The translations under genes and the position numbers were made by a program. From positions 8,848,487 to 8,912,486 of the forward strand of contig CM060696.1 in the NCBI GenBank assembly GCA_030686995.1: DNA of 64,000 bases, written 5' to 3'. The stretch is from Artemisia argyi (lineage: Eukaryota; Streptophyta; Magnoliopsida; Asterales; Asteraceae). Below are positions 1 through 9,920 of this stretch, one piece after another (within the stretch, counting starts at the first letter, position 1; every line of letters begins with the position of its first letter). The notes beneath the pieces were generated by a model. That model was given only the letters and a program-made list of their open reading frames with translations, was not told the DNA's origin and did no database searches.

Positions 1-397
1 CAATCGAGGTAACTTTGTTAACTTATATATAAGTTGTGTAACTATCGTACTTTTTATCCTATATAAGTTAGAACTTGATGTAAAAAATATTTTTTGTGCC
101 ACACATAAGTAAATTTCCTGGCTCCGCCACTGATGATGATACAGATAGATAAATGTAGACACCCATAGTGGCGACCGACATGATATTAAAGATGTTCACT
201 TCCTACGATTTACATTTAATGTTCTTTACTGAGGAAAAGTACAGGGTAACTTGGGTCATTTTAACTTAAGCATATCACGTATCTTTGCAACTAGTGAAAA
301 TATAAATAAATGAATAGCACGACAAAACATTTGTATACACTCTATTCGTTTATTAAGCTCAATTCGACTAACTTCATACAACTGAACTATAGAAAAC
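1..397. other. 3' flank of NADK3-like gene; possible DNA-transposon end
   Basis: No coding sequence can be supported here. Positions 119-132 read TGGCTCCGCCACTG, a string I know from the ends of plant DNA-transposon remnants (its reverse complement starts CAGTGGCGGAGCCA), so 1-132 may be one end of such an element. No partner end lies in the window. The rest is the region downstream of the kinase stop codon on the minus strand and should hold its 3' UTR. Confidence 0.3.
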
Positions 398-773
398 TCA
401 TATTTTACTTGGTGTCAAATTGTTTGGTAAAAAGATTTTCAATTTCGGAGCGTGTGAAGATACTTGTATGGTATCACCATGTTGAACAGGATGAGTGTTG
501 CGATGACCATCAATGTAGATTAGACCCTCGTTGGTATACCAATCAATATCCATGGTTTCATTCGGTTTTACTAATTCCTGCATTAAACCTAGGCTAGCTG
601 ATGTCAGAGAAATAGGCTCTCTTACCATGTACTGAAGATCTGTGGATAAAATGGGCATCCGGAAACCACCAGCTGATAGCACTGCTGCTGTTGATCCTGC
701 AGCAGTGGATACTCTCAAACCACTAGATTGGCAGGTGATTAGAGGTGAACTTGCTTTCTCGTCTTTCCTAATT
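398..773 (-). CDS. NADK3: NADK3-like last exon
   Basis: The exon follows a TTTTAG acceptor at 774-779 and ends in a stop codon at 398-400. It encodes the C-terminal lobe, including SSGLRVSTAAGSTAAV, MPILSTDLQYMVREPI and a final IYIDG...GDTIQVSS segment typical of the NADK3 C terminus. It is open throughout. Element A1 starts 34 bp upstream of this exon in gene orientation (at 808), so the acceptor and its pyrimidine tract survive the insertion. Confidence 0.88.
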
Positions 774-807
774 CTAAAAGAAAGAAAAAGTAATTCAAAA
801 ATCAAGC

Positions 808-2132
808 TGATGAGGCGAAAAATGATCCGTTTTTAGGGGGTCATTTAGGCCCGAATCCGACTTTATTTGACCAAATATTGCCCTAAATCGTTCCTTTTGT
901 GATTTTAGGTACTTGGAGAGTGAATTCTGGAAAAGAAGCTATTTTGGACGTTTTTGGAGCATAAAAGTGAAGAAAACGGCAAAGTCTCAAATTTCTATGC
1001 TGGAACAGTGCATGAAGGCGTCACAGGTTGCTCTTGACGGCGTCAAGACCCAAAGAATAAAATACCGTGGTAGCTGACGGCGTCACATAGGCCGTCATAA
1101 GTAGATCAAGGCCGTCCGAGGAAGTATTTGGCGGCGAGATGACGGCGTCACACCCTTACTCTTGACGTCGTCACCTCGGTTTTCGTATATATAGTTTTCT
1201 AGTTTTGGTGAAACCCTAAAGACGAATTTGGTGCATCTTTTACAGGTTTTTCAAGGGTTCCAAACCCTTGATACCTTGCATTGTAATTGAGATAAGTGTT
1301 CTTCTAATTCAATCTATATGTCTATGTGTTGGTTGTCTATATCTTGTTCTTGTCTCAATTCCATTATGCTAGGCTAGATCTCTTTTGTGTTTGCTTAGAT
1401 CTAATGAAACCTAGATATTGATTATGTGTTGATTACTTGTTTATTCTTGCCTTGGATGAATGATTTTATATGTTAGGCTTAAGAAAACTGGCAGATCTCC
1501 AAATGGTAACATGCTTGAACGTCTTAAGAAACATGAACCGAGGCGTACTAGGTCTTTATTGGTTGTATTTAATGCATGAGCCACTGTTTACAATCCCTAT
1601 AGTTGTGTTGGGTCATGGTGTAGGAGGAGATAAGAGCTCAGAGAATTGGGGAGTTATGTATGCCACCCCATGAATGGTATTAAGGAATACAATCCGTCAT
1701 CCATGCAATTATAACAAGTAATTAACGTGTAAAAGATATCTATGGAGTAGTGAAGTCTACGTAAACACAGTTTCTCCAATTACTGCTCACAACCTTAGTA
1801 TAATTAAGTTTAATTTCATTTTTTGTATTTTATTTTGATTACATATTAGTTTTGGATTAGTTGAATAGCAACTAATTCCGCCCACTCTTCCAAAACCCGA
1901 TATTTTACTTGCTTTCTAAAAAATATAAAAAATACAAAAATAATCATCCCTCACCTCTAGAACTAGTAATTAGGTTTTCTAATCCCAACGACACTATTCC
2001 TAAGCTGAACGATCAATCCCCCGGTACTTGTCACGATACTATACTACAACGATCAGGTACACTGCCTGGTGGGGGTTGTAAGCTTCTCGAGATCCCTCGA
2101 GAGGTAAAGCCTGTTGCGATTCCCACGCATCA
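808..2132 (+). repeat. A1 5' LTR
   Basis: A direct repeat of 5675-7019. It begins TGATGAGGCG and ends CACGCATCA, immediately before the primer-binding site. Compared with the 3' copy it lacks about 20 bp near 1203, after TATATATAGTTTTCTAG. Confidence 0.92.
1034..1194 (+). promoter_or_regulatory. A1 LTR promoter: TGACG palindrome cluster and TATA box
   Basis: Inverted-repeat motifs of the form TGACGnCGTCA stand at 1034-1046 (TTGACGGCGTCAA), 1075-1085, 1140-1150 and 1163-1173, just before TATATATAG at 1186-1194. TGACG and ACGT cores are classical bZIP/TGA-factor sites, so this is a plausible transcription control region. In the 3' LTR the second motif has collapsed to a perfect TGACGTCA at 5942-5949. 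Function is inferred. Confidence 0.55.
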
Positions 2133-2138
2133 AGTTTT

Positions 2139-2157
2139 TGGCGCCGTAGCCTGGGGA
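2139..2157 (+). other. A1 primer-binding site (tRNA-Asp type, imperfect)
   Basis: The sequence TGGCGCCGTAGCCTGGGGA begins 7 bp after the LTR. It resembles the complement of the 3' end of plant tRNA-Asp (TGGCGCCGTTGCCGGGGA) with one substitution and one extra base, which may weaken priming. Confidence 0.75.
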
Positions 2158-2293
2158 ATAGTTATTGTCTAGGTTAGGATTTCTTTTTATTAGGTCTACT
2201 TGCTAGATTCCTTTCTAGTAAGATTTTATTTTTATTTTTAGGTCTTCTTTAGTCTATCTTATTTCTTTGTGTCTTTGTTCGTAAACTGTTTCG

Positions 2294-3190
2294 ATGGATA
2301 ACAATAACATTGATCGGCTGATTCCTGTTATTCGTGTTTTTCATCGTAGGATGTTCCAAATGCCCGCCCCACTTCCTTTAGCAGAAAATGAGAACCCACA
2401 TAACCTCTCACCTAACCACCACTTTGACAATAATTCTGAGCTAGAGGAGTCTGATCATGATGATGACCGTAGGGCTAGTCCTTTTTACTATTCAGACTCC
2501 GATGAGGATCTTGATGATGGTGACGTAATTAATGAGGATAGAATGGAGGAGGAAATAAACCCTCTTAGGTATGTTGACCCTAGAACTAGGATCGAGTGCG
2601 ATAGTTCATTTAACATGCAATTCCCTTGTAAGATTGGATTTAAGAGCTTTAACGCCTATCTCAACTCATCTCTTCCGATGAACATAATCTCACGTAACAA
2701 ATACAATAAAATCATGGTAGATGAGTTAGAATACAAAGGAGAAAACATCATTGCTAAGGCAATACCATTGCATGTGTTTGTAGGAAGGTTGGTTTATCTT
2801 ATTGAGTTCATGGTTATGGAGAATCTAGGAGAGTTTATTGATAATAAATTGACCCAAGTTGTGTTTGGAAAACCCTTCAAACGGTTGACCAACCTCGATG
2901 AAAAACTCATAGAAGGGCTAATTACATTCTCGGATGGGGATGAAGAGTTTGTCTATCAAATGCCCCGAGCACACCCTAGGTTCAAAGATTTTTCCATGGA
3001 AAAGTGTAGTAGGTATCCGCCCATGGAAATGCTTAGTGAGAATGATAAGAGAAAAGGACTTAAGTACACGCATGAAAAGAATAAAAAATATTATCGCGGG
3101 TGCTTAGAGTTAGGAGAAGAGTATAAGAAAGATGAGGCGACTATTAGATGGCTCACACTTGGTTATGTGAGCATAAGCGATACACGATAG
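2294..3190 (+). CDS. Retropepsin-like protein of element A1, active-site Asp missing
   Basis: A 298-residue ORF starting at ATG after a short leader. Residues ~45-95 are strongly acidic (D/E runs). Residues ~110-200 resemble the protease-like domain found in Asteraceae Athila-type polyproteins: FPCKIGFKSFNAYLNSSLPM, then HVFVGRLVYLIEFMVMENLG and a terminal VVFGKPF resembling the retropepsin LGRPF strand. Where a retropepsin has D-T/S-G, this protein reads NSSLPMN, so no catalytic aspartate is visible. The C-terminal third (KYTHEKNKKYYRGCLELGEE) matches the tail that follows this domain in related elements. The frame is intact over 298 codons. Its role, if any, is unknown; the reading as a non-catalytic protease relative is inference. 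Confidence 0.7.
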   Translation: MDNNNIDRLIPVIRVFHRRMFQMPAPLPLAENENPHNLSPNHHFDNNSELEESDHDDDRRASPFYYSDSDEDLDDGDVINEDRMEEEINPLRYVDPRTRIECDSSFNMQFPCKIGFKSFNAYLNSSLPMNIISRNKYNKIMVDELEYKGENIIAKAIPLHVFVGRLVYLIEFMVMENLGEFIDNKLTQVVFGKPFKRLTNLDEKLIEGLITFSDGDEEFVYQMPRAHPRFKDFSMEKCSRYPPMEMLSENDKRKGLKYTHEKNKKYYRGCLELGEEYKKDEATIRWLTLGYVSISDTR

Positions 3191-5674
3191 CCCATGACTT
3201 TGAGTCTAGCTACAAGACTCGTAAATAAAGAAAAGCGCTTCTTGGGAGGCAACCCATGCTTTGTGTGATTTTATTTTGTTTGATTGTTACTTGCTTCCGT
3301 ATGCATGTTTTATTTTTATTGTTGGTTGATCATGTTTCTCAATTAAAATGTGGAAATACTTTACTATGTTGTTTGGCCTAGTCTTAACTCCAACCTAAAG
3401 GTATTTTTGCAAAAGATAAGTGTAAGGGGAAACCCCAAATATGTTTTCAAGAAACAAACCGATCATGATTCTCCACAATATTAAATGAACATGTATATTC
3501 GTAATTGTTAGAGTCAAATGCTTGTATTGAGTCATAATGAAGTTTTGCAGGATTTTCCAGGAAGTAGGACCAAGTTTTTCCAGAAATTTTCCGGAAACTT
3601 AACATAAGAATTTCTGCAGGTCCATTCTGACGGCGTCAGAGTATTACTCTTGACGGCGTCAGGAGTTAAAAATCTGGAAATTTTACCGGTTTTGTTTTTC
3701 TAACGGAGTCTTATGGTTTTTGTGAATTATTAAGTTTTATAATCTCCGGGAAATCTGCAAACTTCATTCCACAAGCATTATATCTTACTTTGTTTTCTAG
3801 GATTTAGTAACTTATATAGGATGCCGCCGATTTTACGCGAGGTTGTCTTGTCTATTGTTGTCAGGATTTACAGGTTATGTATGACAAGAAGATGATTTAT
3901 ATTCTGGAAGGGAAGCTTTGATTGTTCGTTTTCTTGGAGGAAGATTTAACCTGGCCAACCTATAATCCATACCGAGCGAATCAGGGGAGTATTTGATTTC
4001 ATTCTCTTTACTTTTTCACTTTTACATTCTTTACTTGAACATTGGGGACAATGTTCATCTTAAGTGTAAGGGGAGGGTAAAAAGATGATACCTTACATAT
4101 GCACTTTCGCTTGAGTTTGTTTTGTTTGATAGTAGATGTGTAATAAAACTATGAGAAATACTTGTTAGTGTAATTTTAGCGCCAAATTTAAATTTTTTTA
4201 CAACATTTAGGAGTGAAACTTTAGCCATAGCAAGCGTCTCATGGATAGGAGATTGTATGACTAGCACATAACCGTATATTCAGAAAAATTTTCCACCCAA
4301 AAATGTGAGGTTCGCATTTAGATTTGATAGGAAAAGCATTCATTATTGGTGCTTATGAGTGTACCGGTAGCATTTAGATTCTAGAACTTGCGTTAGTGAT
4401 GCATCCCGAGACCGCTAGTGAGACTACATTCGTGTGGTAGGATTTACTACATGATAAGAGGCATTAGGATTACCCTTGTGTTAAACCCGTATCATAATTA
4501 CTTGACCATTTAAGTCATATTACTTGGCTAGTTAAGTCAACTAATTTTTCCCACACCCTTAGCGTTGTACTCATTTTTAGTACACGAAACCCCTAGTACA
4601 CCCCTCCGAGCCTATCTTTTCATTTCTAACTTTAAGCATCTTACTTAAGGGAAGAATTTGTTACACCCCACTTAAATGTACACCCAAATCGCCTTAACCT
4701 TCCGTGTATGCGCTCATTTTTAGTGCATTATTGTTATTTGTTAAACCCTAAGTTAACTTTCTAATTGATTACATGGTTGCTAAGTCGAGTCATATCCTTG
4801 TACATATTGTTTTGGGACTCATGGGTAAGTACTTATTTTATGGAGTAATGGGGAAGAACATCATATTATTACCCCCATATGTACGTTAATCTTAAAAGTA
4901 CTCCAAGTGTTTTGATTTTCTTAATTCGAGTCATTAGAATAGTTGAATGTAAAGTATGTAAAGATTCAAGTGTAAGGGGAATTCTCATCCCCTATGATGT
5001 ATTATTTTGGATGGTAGGGTAAGAGTGTATGCAAAAAAAAATAAAAAAAAAAATAAAAAAAAATAAAAAAACGAAAAAAAATCAAGAAAAAGAAAAAAAA
5101 TAGAAAAAGAAAAAGAGAAAAAAACATACGGACTACCATCCCGTTTCTTTCTATGTTCATTTTATGTTTTTGTTATTTCTCATTTATTAGCTTAAGTCGA
5201 GTCTAGTCTTGGCTTAGCAACGCCATCTTGTACATGTAATTAACCAAGATTGTTAACTCGCCACCAGTAAAACTTCCTTTATCCAACAAAACTGTGTAAT
5301 TCATATCCCTATACCTAACGTTACAACCCTTTAAAAGACCTCTTTGATAGTTTATCCTAGGTGCTTACGCCATGTGGTGGAGGTTTGATCCTTTCCCAAG
5401 CCTATGGTAATCTATTTTGCTATGACAGGTAGTGAGAGATATCTTCCATTTCCATAATGTTATATTACTTTATTACACCCGAGAGATGTGAGTATCTAAA
5501 CACTATTTGTGAGGTGCTTGTGTATGACCTCCGTGCTTGTCTATTGGTCTTTAGTGGAGCGATTATTTGTTGTAATTACTTTTATATTAGTGTTAAATGA
5601 CCCCTAACTTGTCTTTTGAGTAGAATAAAAGCTCATTTGCTTGAGGACAAGAAAATCTCAAGTGTAAGGGTATA
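3191..5674 (+). other. A1 3' non-coding region with conserved modules
   Basis: About 2.5 kb with no supportable gene. It holds, in order: a GCGCTTCTTGGGAGGCAACC block at 3237-3256; two TGACGGCGTCA motifs near 3630 and 3652; a perfect 9-bp hairpin at 4036-4057 (TGAACATTG-GGGA-CAATGTTCA) followed by the purine tract AAGTGTAAGGGGAGGG; an A-rich tract at 5031-5130; a block at 5311-5409 that recurs in A2 and D; and a hairpin (5636-5655) just before the 3' polypurine tract AAGTGTAAGGGTATA (5660-5674). Confidence 0.75.
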
Positions 5675-7019
5675 TGATGAGGCGAAAAATGATCCGTTTT
5701 TAGGGGGTCATTTAAGCCCGAATCCGACTTTATTTGACCAAATATTGCCCTAAATCGTTCCTTTTGTGATTTTAGGTACTTGGAGAGTGAATTCTGGAAA
5801 AGAAGCTATTTTGGACGTTTTTGGAGCATAAAAGTGAAGAAAACGGCAAAGTCTCAAATTTCTATGCTGGAACAGTGCATGAAGGCGTCACAGGTGGCTC
5901 TTGACGGCGTCAAGACCCAAAGAATAAAATACCGTGGTAGCTGACGTCACATAGGCCGTCATAAGTAGATCAAGGCCGTCCGAGGAAGTATTTGGCGGCG
6001 AGATGACGGCGTCACACCCTTACTCTTGACGTCGTCATCTCGGTTTTCCTATATATAGTTTTCTAGTTTTTTCATTAAAGAGGGAGAAGTTTTGGTGAAA
6101 CCCTAAAGACGAATTTGGTGCATCTTTTACAGGTTTTTCAAGGGTTCCAAACCCTTGATACCTTGCATTGTAATTGAGATAAATGTTCTTCTAATTCAAT
6201 CAATATGTCTATGTGTTGGTTGTCTATATCTTGTTCTTGTCTCAATTCCATTATGCTAGGCTAGATCTCTTTTGTGTTTGCTTAGATCTAATGAAACCTA
6301 GATATTGATTATGTGTTGATTACTTGTTTATTCTTGTCTTGGATGAATGATTTTATATGTTAGGCTTAAGAAAACTGGCAGATCTCCAAATGGTAACATG
6401 CTTGAACGTCTTAAGAAACATGAACCGAGGCATACTAGGTCTTTATTGGTTGTATTTAATGCATGAGCCACTGTTTACAATCCCTATAGTTGTGCTGGAT
6501 CATGGTGTAAGAGGAGATAAGAGCTCATAGAATTGGGGAGTTATGTATACCACCCCATGAATGGTATTAAGGAATACAATCCGTCATCCATGCAATTATA
6601 ACAAGTAATTAATGTGTAAAAGATATCTAGGGAGTAGTGAAGTCTAAGTAAACACAGTTTCTCCAATTACTGCTCACAACCTTAGTATAATTTAGTTTAA
6701 TTTCATTTTTTGTATTTTATTTTGATTACATATTAGTTTTGGGTTAGTTGAATAGCAACTAATTCCGCCCACTCTTCCAAAACCCGAGATTTTACTTGCT
6801 TTCTAAAAAATATAAAAAATTCAAAAATAATCATCCCTCACCTCTAGAACTAGTAATTAGGTTTTCTAATCCTAGCGACACTATTCCTAAGCTGAACGAT
6901 CAATCCCCCGGTACTTGTCACTATACTATACTACAACGATCAGGTACACTACCTGGTGGGGGTTGTAAGCTTCTCGAGATCCCTCGAGAGGTAAAGCCTG
7001 TTGCGATTCCCACGCATCA
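5675..7019 (+). repeat. A1 3' LTR
   Basis: Near-identical copy of 808-2132, starting right after the polypurine tract and ending CACGCATCA before the flanking CAAAC. A TATA-like CTATATATAG lies at 6049-6058. Confidence 0.92.
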
Positions 7020-7443
7020 CAAACTAAAGCTGAATAATCTGCAATTTTCATATAATTCAGAACCGAAACGCTTACAAGTCAATTTTAGTCGCGAGACCAG
7101 GTTGGGTTATTTATGCAGAACCGAAACGCTTATGAGTCAACTACAGATCCTTTATGCAAAATAGTATCAATGATGGATTGTTTCTATTACACTTACTAAA
7201 CCTTGCGGACAATTTATATAATTTATACTTATTATTAAGATACTATACTATTGCCATAAGATTGCAATTTTTTTAATAAACGATTTCAAAATGCATAAAA
7301 AAGACTTTGGGCGAGTTTCACCCTGTAAGCCTGCTAACGATTTTTTTTGACCTGTTTGATATTAGACACAACCCCAAATCGAGGTGTTTACTAGTAATCG
7401 GGTTAAAATTGCTAAATCTACAATATACGGGAACTTCCAATAC

Positions 7444-7594
7444 CTGAATGAGAACCTAGAAGCAGATGCCGGACATGGATATGCGATTAAGATGTCATTA
7501 AGAGCGTATGTTGACAATGCCATTGAATTCACATGAATTGACATTCTTGATAGTTCAGAAGGAACTATCTGACACTCCGAATTTTATCTAGTAT
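7444..7594 (-). CDS. NADK3: NADK3-like exon with 1-base frameshift
   Basis: The exon lies between a TTGCAG acceptor and a CAG/GTAT donor. Its first codons read ILDKI; the frame then shifts near 7579, and the family sequence resumes as VPSELSRMSIHVNS...STYALNDILIAYPCPA in the next frame. Restoring the reading would need one extra base. The exon length of 151 fits the phase of the next exon only if one base is missing, which supports a real deletion or a base-calling error rather than a wrong exon model. Confidence 0.85.
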
Positions 7595-7942
7595 CTGCAA
7601 GATCCAAGAATACTTGTCATGTAAGCTCTAGTTACTTTGTGTTCAATCAATCTGATGTATTGTAGCAAATTAAGGTGGAAATTTCAACGCAAATACGTGT
7701 GTATGGGTCAATGTGGGTAATTACTATTACCAACAGGCCAAATAGAAAAACTTAACTTTAAAGGAAACGGGTTGAAAGTCGCCCAAAACTTATTTTCAAT
7801 GTAGAACCTTTTAAATCATTTTATTGAATATTTATGATCAATAATAGAACAAATAGCATTTCGGGTCAAACCAGCCATTTTAAACTTACCAAATTTGACT
7901 GGTTACCTAACCCACCCATGCCACCTATAGTACCACACATAC

Positions 7943-8023
7943 CTGTTCAAAGTTTCTGACAGTTGCTGCACAAAGATAACCTGTGCTTCTAGTAGCATCA
8001 AACTCATTACCAAATTCTTGCAC
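7943..8023 (-). CDS. NADK3: NADK3-like 81-bp internal exon
   Basis: A phase-0 exon of 27 codons between CTCTAG and GTATGT splice sites. It encodes VQEFGNEFDATRSTGYLCAA followed by TVRNFEQ, which matches the plant NADK3 stretch between the nucleotide-binding motif and the FEQVL segment. It is too short to stand out as an open reading frame and was found by following the protein family. Confidence 0.88.
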
Positions 8024-8144
8024 CTAGAGAAACAACATAGACCACACATTTCTCAAACTGATGAAAGAAATATTAGATCATAACTCAAGGTTACTAACAC
8101 GAAGTCATGAAATTAAAAATCGTAGGGATCCAAGAATGAGCTAC

Positions 8145-8390
8145 CTCATGTGGTTGAGTGGGATCAGAGTTAACTCCCAGTAATGGGATTGAATCGTTTA
8201 GCAAATGGCTTGCCTGCAAAAGTGTGCCATCACCACCAACCGTAACAACAAGATCCAAATCATGAATGGGTTGTGACAGATTACTATGGACAGAAGCATG
8301 CCAGTCAACGGGTTTTCTTCTTAAAATATTTTGACAAAATTCTATGGCATCTCTATGAACTTTGCCCCTATTATCCAGAAAACTTAATAT
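8145..8390 (-). CDS. NADK3: NADK3-like exon carrying the GGDGT motif
   Basis: A phase-0 exon of 82 codons from acceptor CATTGCAG to donor GAG/GTAGC. It contains the catalytic glycine-rich loop (VGGDGTLLQASH) and the following PLLGVNSDPTQPHE motif of NAD(H) kinases, both intact. It starts at a residue that in the Arabidopsis protein is about 30 residues from the N terminus, so one upstream exon is expected; none was recognised as far as 9120. Confidence 0.9.
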
Positions 8391-9920
8391 CTGCAATGTT
8401 TTAGAAGAGAAACATATTTCAACAAACTCATGGAAATAATGGATTTTTTAAAAAAATAAAAAGAAAGAGTATCAGTGTATGAGAATTCATCCTTCATTAC
8501 AAGAAGCTCTATCAACCACGAGACGCAAAAATTTGATGATAGAACTGAAATGCAGAAAGATATGAAGGGACATTGATGCTAGCTGCGATCTGATTCATAT
8601 TTGACCTAAAAAGTATAGCTGCATGTCCTTTCGTGTGTACGAGATAGGCTATAATTTCTATAATTCTATTTGCATCGAGGAAAAACTGATACTAAGGGTA
8701 GGGTATGAATTACCTAGCTTAATGAATTCAAAAGCGTTGTTAAACATGATCCAAACCTGGCATGTCTAGAAAATAGCAGGACTTGAAAAAAAAGATCATA
8801 TTTTATCTAATTTTCACTTGAAAGATCTAAAGTAAAAGCACATAAACCCTAAATAATCACCACATGACCAGAGTACCGAGATTGACCAGGTCATGTGCTT
8901 ATGAAGGGTCCACATTTATTGTTCATAGGGATGGAGTTTTGATTTGTTAGAAGCACGGAGATCCCCAACCACCTGAAAAAGTTTCCCACAATGATGAAGA
9001 CCACTTATGTGGACCATATTTTTCATCTTCAGCAATGGAGACTATCTTCCTCATCCCCAAATGCTAATCACAAACAAGCTATTTGAATTGGTCTCGGCTG
9101 TACAGTGGTCTCGAAAGGAAAAAATTCAAAACAAATTAATAAAAATCAAAAACTGAAAACAATTAACACAAAACTAATAACAAAATTAACAAACCACAAA
9201 ATCTACACAAATTAAAAAAAAATAATAAAAATTAACAAAAATTAAAAACAATTAACAAAAATCAAAAATACCAACCTGGGATTGTAGTGGTGCACTGTCG
9301 AGAGTAAGAAAGGAGAAGAGAAGAGAAAGAATTAAAAGAGGAGAGGGGAGAAAGAGATGCATCGTTGACAGTTGTGCGAGTGTGGAGGTGTAATGGAGAC
9401 GGTGGTGGCGTGGTGTAGACGGTGGTGGTGTGGTGGAGACGCTGGTGGTGCAGCAGATCGAGAGAAGCACCAACAGAGGTTGAAGATGACCTTTTTTTTA
9501 CTAAGTGATTATGAGATGAAAAAAGCATATCCGCTTTTGATATCACTTTTTTTTAGTATACAAAAAAAATTGGTGAAAACTTTTAGCGGGATAAAGTAAA
9601 TATAAGGAGGGAAAACAAATAAATTGGTGAAAACTTTTAGCAGGGACATGTCTCCGCCAAAAGGTATATTTAAAAAAAATTGTTTTTTTCATTTTAATTA
9701 AGTTAAATCACTATTAAATCATTTAAATATAATTTAAAAAATTTCTAAATCATTTTTAATTGATTTAAAACTTTTTAAAGTTATTTACATTATTTTTAAC
9801 TAAGTTAAATCATTTATACTTAATTTAAATCATTTAAAATTATTTTTAAATCATTTTAATTAAGTTAAATCACTATTAAATTATTTAAATTTAATTTAAA
9901 TATTTTAAAATCATTTATAC
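8391..9920. other. Upstream flank of NADK3-like gene; no gene seen
   Basis: Positions 8391-9120 should contain the upstream intron or promoter of the kinase gene, but no first exon was recognised. From 9120 the sequence is A-rich with many AATTAAC-like runs, then a GGTGGTG-rich stretch (9380-9460) and an AT-rich stretch of degenerate TTTAAATCATT repeats (9680-9915). A phrase beginning AAATTGGTGAAAACTTTTAG occurs twice (near 9567 and 9621), suggesting a local duplication or an old transposon end. Short ORFs here look like chance products of the low-complexity sequence. Confidence 0.6.

Larger units (their letters stand above)
808..7019 (+). mobile_element. A1: non-autonomous Gypsy (Athila-like) LTR element
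   Basis: A 6.2-kb element bounded by two LTRs (808-2132 and 5675-7019) that start TGATGAGGCG and end CATCA. Flanking 5-mers CAAGC (803-807) and CAAAC (7020-7024) look like a target-site duplication with one change. The primer site after the first LTR resembles the tRNA-Asp-complementary site of Athila/Tat elements, and a purine-rich tract precedes the second LTR. The only ORF is a protease-like protein; gag, reverse transcriptase and integrase are absent, so it must move in trans if at all. It lies in an intron of the NADK3-like gene, in the opposite orientation. The LTRs differ by a 20-bp indel, a 3-bp indel and a few substitutions, so the insertion is fairly recent. Confidence 0.9.
398..8390 (-). 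pseudogene. NADK3: NADH kinase, NADK3-type, 5'-incomplete and frameshifted
   Basis: Four exons on the minus strand (8390-8145, 8023-7943, 7594-7444, 773-398) together give most of a plant NADK3-type NADH kinase, which phosphorylates NADH to NADPH using ATP (family knowledge). Visible hallmarks are the glycine-rich VVTVGGDGTLLQASH motif, an ALNDILIA segment, STAAGSTAAVLSAGG and the MVREPIS segment. All introns are GT-AG; they measure 121, 348 and 6670 bp. The long intron contains LTR element A1 in antisense orientation and would otherwise be about 450 bp. Two faults point to a pseudogene: a single base is missing near 7579, and the first exon (about 30 residues before ILSFLDNRGK) was not found between 8392 and 9120. 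A sequencing error or a distant first exon would leave the gene functional. Confidence 0.8.

Noticed and set aside
1909..2172. ORF repeated at 6796-7164
   Set aside because: Lies in U5 of the A1 LTRs and runs through the primer site; it is an LTR duplicate.
9252..9599. Overlapping short ORFs with T/P/H-rich or G/V-rich translations
   Set aside because: They come from a GGTGGTG-rich low-complexity stretch read in several frames; no domain and no consistent start.
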